In this document: in pieces, positions 52,379 to 62,565 of the stretch
Numbering within the stretch: position 1 is the stretch's first letter
Layout: every line of letters begins with the position of its first letter
Origin: Streptomyces narbonensis
Lineage (GTDB): Bacteria; Actinomycetota; Actinomycetes; Streptomycetales; Streptomycetaceae
NCBI RefSeq assembly: GCF_014649015.1
Contig: NZ_BMSF01000010.1
Span: 1 to 64,000 of the forward strand
Reading direction: 5' to 3'
Length of the DNA: 64,000 bases
The notes under the pieces: generated by a model
The model's input: only the letters and a program-made list of their open reading frames with translations
What the model was told of the DNA's origin: nothing
Database searches by the model: none
Translations under genes and position numbers: made by a program

Positions 52379-53389
52379 TCAGGCGGCCCTGGCGCCGCCT
52401 CCCGCGCGGTACTCGCCCGGCGTCACCCCGAACCACTTGCGGAAGGCGAGGTGGAAGCCGACGGCGCTCTGGTAGCCGATACGGGCGGGCAGGGCGGACT
52501 GCGGGAGCGACGTCTCGGTGAGGAGCCGTACGGCCTCCTGCATGCGGCGGGCGGCGAGGTAGCGGGCCGGGGACTCGCCGACGAGCTCGCGGAAGGCGGC
52601 GGTGAAGGCGGAGCGGGACATGCCGACCTCCCGGGCGAGGGAGTCGATCCGCCAGGGCTCGGCGAAGCGGGTGGTGATCATCACCACCGCCCGGCTGATG
52701 CCGGGGTGCCGCAGCATGGGCAACGAGGCGGGGCTGCCCGCGAGTTCGCGCAGCAGCGGGCGGAGCGCGAGGACGAGCGCCATCTCGAAGGCGCGCAGGG
52801 TGATGAGCCGGTCGCCGGGTCCGACGGGCCGGTCGGGGGAGGCGAGCAGCCGGAGGGTGTCGCGGAGCAGCGGCTCGCGGTCGACCTGGGCGCGGTCGAG
52901 GACGAGGGCCCAGGGCAGGGAGGTGTAGAGGCCGGTGGCGGCGCCGGCGTCGTAGTGGAGTCCGGCGCAGAGCAGCCGGGCCTCGGGGCCCGTGCCCTCG
53001 ATGACGATCTCGCCGGAGGTGCCGGGCTGCCGTTCGGGCAGGACGGCCTTGAGGGGGACGCCCTGGCGTTCGGGGCGGTCGGCGAGGCGGTGCGCGGTGC
53101 CGGTGGGGAAGACGACGAGATCTCCGGCGTGCAGTTCCAGGGAGGCCTCGCCGTCGGTGGTGATCCAGCAGTCGCCCTCGACGACGTAGTGGAGGACGGC
53201 GCAGCTGCGTTCGGCGTCGCCTTCGATGGCCCAGGGGGCCCGGACGTGCCAGCGACTGTCGAAGACTCCGGTGAGCCGGAGGGGTTTCAGGAGTTCGGTC
53301 AGCAGGTCCTCGTGCTCGGCGCCGGGCTGCCGGGCATCGTGCTCGCGCCGGTGGTGCCGGTCGTGACGGTCGGTTCCCACGGTATCCAT
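52379..53389 (-). CDS. AraC-family regulator with cupin sensor domain
   Basis: A 336-aa regulator. A His/Arg/Asp-rich N-terminus leads to a cupin-type AraC ligand domain at about residues 45-200 (LELHAGDLVVFPTGTAHRL). The two-helix-turn-helix AraC domain occupies about 230-330 (DSLAREVGMSRSAFTAAF, IGYQSAVGFHLAFRKWFGVTPGEYR). It is upstream of the HpaB-MFS-PrnB-FMO genes on the same strand and divergent from the NmrA-like gene, so it is the probable pathway-specific regulator of both. Confidence 0.9.
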   Translation of the reverse strand: MDTVGTDRHDRHHRREHDARQPGAEHEDLLTELLKPLRLTGVFDSRWHVRAPWAIEGDAERSCAVLHYVVEGDCWITTDGEASLELHAGDLVVFPTGTAHRLADRPERQGVPLKAVLPERQPGTSGEIVIEGTGPEARLLCAGLHYDAGAATGLYTSLPWALVLDRAQVDREPLLRDTLRLLASPDRPVGPGDRLITLRAFEMALVLALRPLLRELAGSPASLPMLRHPGISRAVVMITTRFAEPWRIDSLAREVGMSRSAFTAAFRELVGESPARYLAARRMQEAVRLLTETSLPQSALPARIGYQSAVGFHLAFRKWFGVTPGEYRAGGGARAA

Positions 53390-53507
53390 GGACGATCCTT
53401 CAACTTCCGCCCCGGTTTGTTAATTGAACAGCCGAAGCCGCCGCGACGAGCCTGGAAGGCAGCCGACACGACAGCAGCGACAGCCTATCGAAGGGCCTCA
53501 GAAAGAC
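53390..53507. promoter_or_regulatory. Divergent promoter region araC-like / nmrA-like
   Basis: 118 nt with an A/T-rich core (tttgttaattgaaca near 53416-53430) that is likely to contain the promoter elements of both genes. No further motif could be fixed. Confidence 0.4.
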
Positions 53508-54449
53508 ATGTCCAGAGAGATTCCGATGCGGGTGGCGGTCGTGGGCGCGACCGGATTCCAGGGCGGTGCGGTGGCCCGTCTGCTGGCCGAGCGGCACCAC
53601 CGGGTCCGTGCGCTGACGCGGCGCCCGGAGGCCGACCGGCCGCCGCTGCCCGGTGCCTTCTTCCTCGCCGGCGACCTGGGGCGGCCGGACGACGTGCGGC
53701 GGCTCTTCGAGGGGACGACGCACGCCTTCGTCACGATGCCGCTGGTGTACGACCCCGAGCGGGTGGAGGCGTACGCGCGGAACGTCGCGGAGGCGGCCCT
53801 GCGCGCGGGCACGGTCCGGCTGGTCCTGAACACCAACACCCGGGTCCCGCACGCCCCGACGGGCTTCCCGGCCTTCGAGACGCGGCGGCTCGCGGAGCGG
53901 GTGCTGCGGGACAGCGGGGTGCCGCTGGTGGTGATCCGGCCGCCGGTCTACCTCGACAACCTCTTCTCGCCGTGGAACGGTCCGGCGCTCGTCGACGAGG
54001 GCGTGCTCGCCTATCCGCTGCCGGAGTCGGTGCGGACGGCGTGGCTCTCGCACCGGGGTCTGGCGGAGGCGGCGCTCGCGGCGCTGACCCGGGAGGGCCT
54101 GGAGGGGCGGACGTTCGACATCGGCGGCGCGGCGGCGCTGACGGGCGGCGAGCTCGCGGCGGCGTTCGGCCGGGGCCTGGGCCGGGCCGTGCGCTATCAG
54201 GAGCTGGATCCGGTCGACTTCGAGCACGGCCTCGCCGGGCTCCTCGGTCCGGTGGCGGCGGCCGGGGTGGCGGGGATCTACCACTACATGGCGAGCGGCG
54301 CGGACCCGCTGCTCATGGGCGGCGACGACGGGGTGTCGGCGGAGGCGCTCGCGCTCGAACGGGCCCCGGTGGAGGAGTGGGTGGCCCGCCAGCCGTGGCA
54401 GGTCTGGTCGACCGACGCGGAGGAGCCGGACGCCTCCCCGCGCCGCTGA
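53508..54449 (+). CDS. NmrA-like NAD(P)-binding protein
   Basis: A protein of about 313 aa with a Rossmann fold: GATGFQG at residues 13-19 after the first strand and RRPE at the end of the second, an arrangement favouring NADP(H). NmrA/HSCARG proteins are either NADPH-dependent reductases or redox-sensing regulators; the catalytic YxxxK of classical SDRs is not evident. Starts at 53508 or 53526 are both possible. Divergence from the AraC gene suggests it belongs to the PrnB-like cluster. Confidence 0.75.
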   Translation: MSREIPMRVAVVGATGFQGGAVARLLAERHHRVRALTRRPEADRPPLPGAFFLAGDLGRPDDVRRLFEGTTHAFVTMPLVYDPERVEAYARNVAEAALRAGTVRLVLNTNTRVPHAPTGFPAFETRRLAERVLRDSGVPLVVIRPPVYLDNLFSPWNGPALVDEGVLAYPLPESVRTAWLSHRGLAEAALAALTREGLEGRTFDIGGAAALTGGELAAAFGRGLGRAVRYQELDPVDFEHGLAGLLGPVAAAGVAGIYHYMASGADPLLMGGDDGVSAEALALERAPVEEWVARQPWQVWSTDAEEPDASPRR

Positions 54450-54499
54450 CCCACCCGCCCATCCGGCCGCCGGTACCTGCCTCCGGCCGACCCGTGAAG

Positions 54500-54529
54500 A
54501 GCCCTGCCTCGCCGAGGCGGGGCTTTTTT
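54500..54529 (+). terminator. Canonical terminator with T tract after the nmrA-like gene
   Basis: A 10-bp stem (agccctgcct/aggcggggct, one G-T pair) with a 5-nt loop, followed by ttttt. It marks the right boundary of the accessory cluster from the glgE operon. Confidence 0.85.
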
Positions 54530-54698
54530 CGGTCGTCCGTTCGCTTGCCGGTACGGCTACGTCCTAGTAGTTAACAAAGCGCCGGATTGCCCACCCGAGA
54601 ACTGTGGGAAGGCTCCTCCGGTACCCACACCCCCGGACCCCCTGGAACCCGTACTCCCTGTGGACCCGCCATTCGAGTGAACGCGGACAGGAGCCGTC
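54530..54698 (+). promoter_or_regulatory. Promoter region of glgE-treS
   Basis: 169 nt. An A/T-rich patch tagtagttaacaaag (54567-54581) is the most likely -10 area for glgE; a matching -35 is not clear. Confidence 0.35.
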
Positions 54699-56782
54699 AT
54701 GCCCGCAACCCGCCGGCCGCCGACGGAGCTAGAAAGAGCGCACCACCACCCGCACCCCCGTAACCCGTCAGGTGATGCTGTGAATCCGCTCATGGGACGC
54801 ATTCCCGTACTGGACGTCCGCCCGCTGGTCGACTGTGGCCGGCGCCCCGCGAAAGCGGTGGCTGGAGAGACCTTCGAGGTGACGGCGACCGTCTTCCGCG
54901 AAGGGCACGACGCGGTCGCCGCCAATGTCGTGCTGCGCGGCCCGTCCGGCCGCCCCGGCCCGTGGACCCCGATGCGCGAACTGGCCCCCGGTACCGACCG
55001 GTGGGGCGCCGAGGTCACCCCGGACGCCGAGGGCACGTGGACGTACACCGTCGAGGCGTGGAGCGACCCGGTGGCCACCTGGCGGCACACCGCGAAGATC
55101 AAGATCCCGGCCGGGATCGACTCCGAACTCGTCCTCGCCGAGGGCGCCGAGCTGCACGAGCGGGCCGCGAAGGGCGTCCCGAAGAAGGGCGGCGGCCGGG
55201 AGGCCGTGCTGGCCGCGGCGGACGCGCTGCGCGACGTCTCCCGCCCGGCGGCGGTCCGGCTCGCGGCGGCGCTCGCGCCCCGCGTCGTCGAGTCGCTCGA
55301 CCGCCACCCGCTGCGCGAACTCGTCTCCGCCTCCCCCGCGTTGCCGCTGCAGGTGGAGCGGGAGCGGGCCCTGTTCGGCTCCTGGTACGAGTTCTTCCCG
55401 CGCTCGGAGGGCGTGCGGAAGGTCAAGGGCCGTACGGTCCCGGGGAACTTCCGCACCGCGTCCGAACGGCTCCCGGCGATCGCGGCGATGGGCTTCGACG
55501 TGGTGTACCTGCCGCCGGTCCACCCGATCGGCGAGACCCACCGCAAGGGCCCGAACAACTCCCTCTCGGCGTCCCCGAACGACGTGGGCGTGCCGTGGGC
55601 GATCGGCTCCCCGGAGGGCGGGCACGACGCGCTCCACCCGGACCTCGGCACCTTCGAGGACTTCGACGCCTTCGTGGCGCGGGCGCGGGAGCTGCGCCTG
55701 GAGATCGCGCTGGACTTCGCGCTCCAGTGCTCGCCGGACCACCCGTGGGTGGAGAAGCACCCGGAGTGGTTCCGCCACCGGTCGGACGGTTCGATCGCGT
55801 ACGCGGAGAACCCTCCGAAGAAGTACCAGGACATCTACCCGATCGATTTCGACGGTGCCGCCGACAACATGGCCGGGATCGTCGCGGAGACCGTGCGGGT
55901 GCTGCGGTTCTGGATGGACCACGGGGTGCGGATCTTCCGCGTGGACAACCCGCACACCAAGCCGGTGGTGTTCTGGGAGCGGGTGATCGGCGAGATCAAC
56001 CGGGCCGATCCGGACGTGATCTTCCTGGCGGAGGCGTTCACGCGGCCGGCGATGATGCGGACGCTCGGCGCGATCGGTTTCCAGCAGTCGTACACGTACT
56101 TCACCTGGCGCAACACCAAGGAGGAGCTGACGGAGTACGTGACCGAGCTGTCCGGCGAGACGGCCGCGCAGATGCGGCCGAACTTCTTCGTGAACACCCC
56201 CGACATCCTGCACGCCTACCTCCAGGAGGGCGGCCGCCCGGCATTCGAGGCGCGGGCGGTGCTCGCGGCGACGCTCTCGCCGTCCTGGGGCATGTACGCC
56301 GGGTACGAGCTGTGCGAGGGCACCCCGCTGCGGGCCGGGAGCGAGGAGTACCTGGACTCGGAGAAGTACGAACTCAGGCCCCGCGACTGGGAGTCGGCGG
56401 AGCGGGCCGGGGCGACGATCACCCCGCTCATCACCGCCCTGAACCGGATCAGGCGCCGCCACCCGGCGCTCCGCAGGCTGCGGAACATCACCTTCCACGA
56501 GACCGACAACGCGCAGGTGATCGCGTACTCGAAGCGCTCGGGTTCGAACATCGTTCTGGTGGTCGTCAACCTCGACCCGCACCACACCCAGGAGGCTTCA
56601 CTCTCGTTGAACATGCCGGAACTCGGCCTCGACTGGCACGAGACCGTGCCGGTGCGCGACGAGCTCACCGGCGAGACCTATCACTGGGGCAGGGCCAGTT
56701 ACGTGCGCCTGGAACCGGGTGTCACACCCGCGCACGTCCTCGTCCTGCGACCGTCCCCGCAGACCGGAGGGTCACCCACCAC

Positions 56783-56786
<4 letters not shown>
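54699..56786 (+). CDS. glgE: Alpha-1,4-glucan:maltose-1-phosphate maltosyltransferase
   Basis: A 695-aa GH13_3 enzyme that transfers maltosyl units from maltose-1-phosphate to alpha-glucan, releasing phosphate. The nucleophile is D416 (RIFRVDNPHTKP) and the acid/base E445 (IFLAEAFTRP). Their 29-residue spacing equals that of S. coelicolor GlgE1 (D394/E423, from memory). An N-terminal beta domain runs from about residue 35 to 130. The ATG at 54699 follows aggag at 5 nt. treS follows with a 4-nt overlap. Confidence 0.97.
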
Positions 56787-58477
<1,691 letters not shown>

Positions 58478-58504
58478 CCACCGGTCAGTTCGGATTCGTC
58501 CTGG

Positions 58505-58529
58505 GTGGGACGGTTTCCTCCCGTCCCAC
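58505..58529 (+). terminator. Hairpin after treS
   Basis: A perfect 9-bp stem (gtgggacgg/ccgtcccac) with a T/C loop lies 27 nt beyond treS. It suggests partial termination before mak. A repeated ccatacgg downstream (near 58574 and 58597) may be a regulatory site. Confidence 0.6.
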
Positions 58530-58723
58530 TCTGGGCACTGTGACCCACACACGTTCCGCAGCACGATTCAGGTCCATACGGGCCTACTTGTCGGGCCCAT
58601 ACGGATCTTCCCCTCCCGACACGTCCCGCACATCCGGACAGTCCAAGCCGCCATCCGGGACACTCTGCGCATTTGAACGCATACAACAGCCCACTGCGCG
58701 CCCCGGGGAAAGGACGCGATGCC

Positions 58724-60073
58724 ATGCCGGAGACCGCATCCACCACCCGGGCCCCGGACGCCCTCCTTCCGTCCCTCGCTCCCCTGCTCCACGAATGGCT
58801 GCCACGGCAGCGCTGGTTCGCGGGCAAGGGCCGTCGGGTCATCGGATTCACCCTGGACGCGGCCACCGAGCTGCTCCCCCTGGACGGCGCGGGCCCCGGG
58901 CTCCTCCATCTGCTCGTACGGGTCGAACAGCCCGGCCGCCCGGCCGGCACGCCCGCCGACTGCTACCAACTGCTCCTGGGCGTACGGACCCAGCTGCCGC
59001 CCCGCCTGGCCCCCGCCCTGATCGGGCGGATCCGGCAGGGCCCGCTCGCCGGACGCGCGGTCTACGAAGGGCTGCGCGACCCGCGGCTCGCGGGACTCCT
59101 CTACGAGCGGCTGCGCTCCCCGGGCCGGACCGGCCCGCTGCGCTTCCACGCCACCACCGCGCTACCGCCCGCGCTCGCTCCCCGCGTGCTCGACGCGGAA
59201 CAGTCCAACTCCTCCCTGGTGTACGGGGATTCGTTCATCCTGAAGATCTTCCGGCGGGTCAGCCCGGGGGCCAATCCGGACCTCGAACTGCCCCTCGCGT
59301 TGAGCAGGGCCGGTTGCGCGCGCGTACCGGCCCCGGTCGCCTGGTTCGAGTCGGGGGCCGCGACCCTCGGCGTCCTCCAGCCCTACCTCCGGGACTCCCG
59401 GGACGGCTGGCGGCTCGCGCTCGACGCGCTCGCCGACGGCCGGGAGTTCACCACCGAGGCGCGGGCCCTCGGCCGGGCCACGGCCGAAGTGCACCTCGCG
59501 CTCGCCGGGGCGCTGCCGACCCTGCGGCTGCCGCGGTCCGAGACCGAGCACCTCGCCGCGGCGATGGACCGGCGGCTGCACGCGGCGGCGCAGGCGGTGC
59601 CGGCCCTCCTGCCGTTCGTGCCGGGGCTGCGGGCCGTCTTCGCCGCGGCCGGCGAGGCGCCCGGCGCGGGGGCGCTCCAGCGCATCCACGGCGACCTGCA
59701 CCTGGGGCAGACCCTGCGGGGCTCGGACGGCGGCTGGGCCGTCATCGACTTCGAGGGCGAGCCGGCGAAGCCGCTGGACGAGCGGCGGAGTCCGCAACCC
59801 ACGGTCCGGGACGTCGCGGGCATGCTCCGCTCCTTCGACTACGCGGCCCGCACCCACCGGCCGTGGAACGCGGACTGGGCGGCGCGCTGCCGTGCCGCCT
59901 ACTGCACGGGCTACGCCGAGGCGGCGGGCGTCGACCCGCGCGCCGACCCGGCGCTCCTGCGCGCCTACGAGACCGACAAGGCGGTCTACGAGGTCGTGTA
60001 CGAGGCCCGGCACCGTCCGGACTGGCTCCCGGTTCCCATGTCCGCGATCGAACGTCTCGCCGCACCCCGGTGA
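58724..60073 (+). CDS. mak: Maltokinase
   Basis: A 449-aa kinase forming maltose-1-phosphate from maltose and ATP, the GlgE substrate. The C-terminal lobe has the aminoglycoside-phosphotransferase-like motifs IHGDLHLGQTL (catalytic Asp) and VIDFEGEP (metal Asp). The N-terminal cap has the maltokinase hallmark LPRQRWFAGKGR. The ATG at 58724 has aaagga upstream; an in-frame start at 58673 lies before the site. It lies between treS and glgB, but hairpins flank it on both sides. Confidence 0.93.
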   Translation: MPETASTTRAPDALLPSLAPLLHEWLPRQRWFAGKGRRVIGFTLDAATELLPLDGAGPGLLHLLVRVEQPGRPAGTPADCYQLLLGVRTQLPPRLAPALIGRIRQGPLAGRAVYEGLRDPRLAGLLYERLRSPGRTGPLRFHATTALPPALAPRVLDAEQSNSSLVYGDSFILKIFRRVSPGANPDLELPLALSRAGCARVPAPVAWFESGAATLGVLQPYLRDSRDGWRLALDALADGREFTTEARALGRATAEVHLALAGALPTLRLPRSETEHLAAAMDRRLHAAAQAVPALLPFVPGLRAVFAAAGEAPGAGALQRIHGDLHLGQTLRGSDGGWAVIDFEGEPAKPLDERRSPQPTVRDVAGMLRSFDYAARTHRPWNADWAARCRAAYCTGYAEAAGVDPRADPALLRAYETDKAVYEVVYEARHRPDWLPVPMSAIERLAAPR

Positions 60074-60098
60074 CACCCCCCCGCCCCCGCGGCCGGCC

Positions 60099-60120
60099 GC
60101 CCCGCCCCCACGGGCGGGGC
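60099..60120 (+). terminator. Hairpin after mak
   Basis: A perfect 9-bp G/C stem (gccccgccc/gggcggggc) with a 4-nt loop, 26 nt beyond the mak stop. Confidence 0.6.
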
Positions 60121-60126
60121 GCCGGA

Positions 60127-60212
60127 CCCGTTCGGCCCAGTCGCGCGGGGCACTCGCACCACTCCCGCCTGCGGTGACCCGCACGCGCCCCGTTCGGCCG
60201 AGTGTCCCGCGC
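60127..60212 (+). repeat. Repeats and long stem in the mak-glgB gap
   Basis: An 11-bp direct repeat cccgttcggcc occurs at 60127-60137 and 60189-60199. A 14-bp inverted repeat (one G-T pair) pairs 60143-60156 with 60199-60212 across 42 nt. It lies in the leader of glgB, which therefore probably has its own promoter or attenuator. Confidence 0.45.
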
Positions 60213-60297
60213 CCTCGGGGGGCCGTTTCCTACCCCGTGGACAACCGTGGACACGCACACCCACATCCCTCGTTCCCGCCCTCCAGGAGGCACCCCC

Positions 60298-62565
60298 GTG
60301 ACCGCCCGATCCGCAGGCAAGACGTCCCGCGCCCGGAAGACGCCCGCACCGGACCGGACCGCCGTACGGAAGGCGCCACCCATCGGGCCGGGTGACCGGG
60401 CCCGGCTGCTCGCGGGCGAGCACCACGACCCGCACGGCCTCCTGGGCGCCCACCCGGTCAAGGGCGGCGTCGTGGTGCGCGTGCTGCGGCCGTGGGCCAA
60501 GGAGGTCACGGTCCTGGCGAAGGGCCGTCGGGTCACGCTGCACGACGAGGGCGACGGCCTGTTCTCCGGTCTGCTGCCGCTGCTGCGGAAGGTGCCCGCG
60601 TACGAGCTGCGCGTGCGGTACGAGGACGGGGGCGAGGAGCTCGGCGTCGTCGACCCGTACCGCTTCCTGCCCTCCCTCGGCGAGCTGGACCTGCACCTCA
60701 TCGGTGAGGGGCGGCACGAGGAGCTGTGGACGGCGCTCGGCGCCCACGTCCTGACCCATGAGGGCGTCGCCGGTACCCGGTTCGCCGTCTGGGCGCCGAA
60801 CGCCCGGGGCGTCCGCGTCACCGGTGACTTCACGCACTGGGACGGCACCGCGCTGCCGATGCGCTCGCTGGGTTCGACGGGCGTGTGGGAGCTGTTCGTG
60901 CCGGGCATCGGCGAGGGGGCGGTCTACAAGTTCGACATCGCCCGGCCGGACGGTTCGCACACCGTACGGGCGGACCCGATGGCCCGCCGCACCGAGTGCC
61001 CGCCGAACACCGCGTCGGTCGTCACCGCCTCGCACTACACGTGGGACGACGCCGAGTGGCTGGCGCGGCGCGGCGCCCGCCCGCACCACGAGGCTCCGCT
61101 CTCCGTCTACGAGCTCCATCTGCCTTCCTGGCGCCCGGGGCTGACGTACCGGCAGCTGGCGGAGCAGCTGCCGGACTACGTGCGCGACCTCGGCTTCACA
61201 CACGTGGAGTTCATGGCCGTCGCCGAGCATCCGTTCAGCGGCTCCTGGGGCTACCAGGTGACCGGCTTCTACGCGCCGACGGCCCGGATGGGCACGCCCG
61301 ACGACTTCAAGTACCTGGTGGACGCGCTGCACCGGGCCGGGATCGGGGTCCTGATGGACTGGGTCCCGGCGCACTTCCCGAAGGACGACTGGGCACTCGC
61401 CGAGTTCGACGGCCGACCGCTGTACGAGCACGAGGACCCGCGCCGTTCGCACCATCCCGACTGGGGGACCCTGGAGTTCGACTACGGGCGCAAGGAGGTG
61501 CGGAACTTCCTCGTCGCCAACGCCGTGTACTGGTGCCAGGAGTTTCACCTCGACGGGCTGCGGGTGGACGCCGTCGCCTCGATGCTCTACCTGGACTACT
61601 CGCGCGAGCACGGCGAGTGGCTGCCGAACGAGTTCGGCGGCCGGGAGAACCTGGACGCGGTGGCCTTCCTCCAGGAGATGAACGCCACGGTCTACCGCCG
61701 CTGCCCGGGGATCGTCACCTTCGCCGAGGAGTCCACGGCCTGGGACGGGGTGACGCGGGCCACGGACCAGGTGGGCCCCGGCGGCTTCGGCGGCCTCGGC
61801 TTCGGCATGAAGTGGAACATGGGCTGGATGCACGACTCGCTCGGCTACGCGGGCAAGGAGCCGGTGCACCGCAAGTACCACCACCACGAGATGACCTTCT
61901 CGATGGTCTACGCGTACAGCGAGAACTACATCCTGCCGATCTCCCACGACGAGGTCGTGCACGGCAAGCGGTCGCTGGTGTCGAAGATGCCGGGCGACTG
62001 GTGGCAGCAGCGGGCCAACCACCGGGCCTACCTGGGCTTCATGTGGGCGCACCCCGGCAAGCAACTCCTCTTCATGGGTCAGGAGTTCGCGCAGGGGGCG
62101 GAGTGGTCCGCGGAGCACGGGCCCGACTGGTGGCTGCTCGACCCGTCGTACGGGGCGGAGCCGGACCACCGGGGGGTGCGGGACCTGGTGCGGGACCTGA
62201 ACACGGTCTACGCCGCGAGCCCCTCGCTCTGGGAGCGGGACACCGCCCCGGACGGCTTCCAGTGGGTGGTCGGGGACGCCACCGAGGACAACGTCTTCGC
62301 GTTCCTGCGCTTCGACGGCTTCGGCTCCCCGCTGCTCGCGGTCTCCAACTTCTCGCCGGTCGTGCGGCACGACTACCGGCTGGGCGTGCCGGACACCTTC
62401 GCCGCCTGGACGGAGGTCCTGAACACGGACGCCGCCCGGTACGGCGGCGGGGACGTGGTCGGCACCGACGCGGTGAAGACCGAGTCGGTGCCGTGGCACG
62501 GCCGTGCGTCGAGCCTGCGGATGACGCTGCCGCCGCTGGCGACGGTCTGGCTCAGGCCGGCCTGA
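60298..62565 (+). CDS. glgB: 1,4-alpha-glucan branching enzyme
   Basis: A 755-aa GH13_9 enzyme creating alpha-1,6 branches in glycogen. An N-terminal domain N1 and CBM48 (about residues 30-250) precede the barrel. The nucleophile is D424 (GLRVDAV), the acid/base E477 (VTFAEEST), and SHDEVVHGK holds the third Asp. The GTG at 60298 follows aggagg at 7 nt. Its 3' end overlaps the convergent HelD-like gene by 14 bp. It completes the GlgE pathway. Confidence 0.97.
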   Translation: MTARSAGKTSRARKTPAPDRTAVRKAPPIGPGDRARLLAGEHHDPHGLLGAHPVKGGVVVRVLRPWAKEVTVLAKGRRVTLHDEGDGLFSGLLPLLRKVPAYELRVRYEDGGEELGVVDPYRFLPSLGELDLHLIGEGRHEELWTALGAHVLTHEGVAGTRFAVWAPNARGVRVTGDFTHWDGTALPMRSLGSTGVWELFVPGIGEGAVYKFDIARPDGSHTVRADPMARRTECPPNTASVVTASHYTWDDAEWLARRGARPHHEAPLSVYELHLPSWRPGLTYRQLAEQLPDYVRDLGFTHVEFMAVAEHPFSGSWGYQVTGFYAPTARMGTPDDFKYLVDALHRAGIGVLMDWVPAHFPKDDWALAEFDGRPLYEHEDPRRSHHPDWGTLEFDYGRKEVRNFLVANAVYWCQEFHLDGLRVDAVASMLYLDYSREHGEWLPNEFGGRENLDAVAFLQEMNATVYRRCPGIVTFAEESTAWDGVTRATDQVGPGGFGGLGFGMKWNMGWMHDSLGYAGKEPVHRKYHHHEMTFSMVYAYSENYILPISHDEVVHGKRSLVSKMPGDWWQQRANHRAYLGFMWAHPGKQLLFMGQEFAQGAEWSAEHGPDWWLLDPSYGAEPDHRGVRDLVRDLNTVYAASPSLWERDTAPDGFQWVVGDATEDNVFAFLRFDGFGSPLLAVSNFSPVVRHDYRLGVPDTFAAWTEVLNTDAARYGGGDVVGTDAVKTESVPWHGRASSLRMTLPPLATVWLRPA

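Noticed and set aside
46715..54449. Possibility that the cluster is a complete pyrrolnitrin pathway
   Set aside because: No tryptophan halogenase, PrnC-like second halogenase or Rieske PrnD is present, and HpaB/FMO enzymes are not part of that pathway.
59986..62499. Minus-strand frame of over 800 codons opposite glgB
   Set aside because: Antisense shadow of glgB with His/Val/Arg-rich composition and no recognisable domain.
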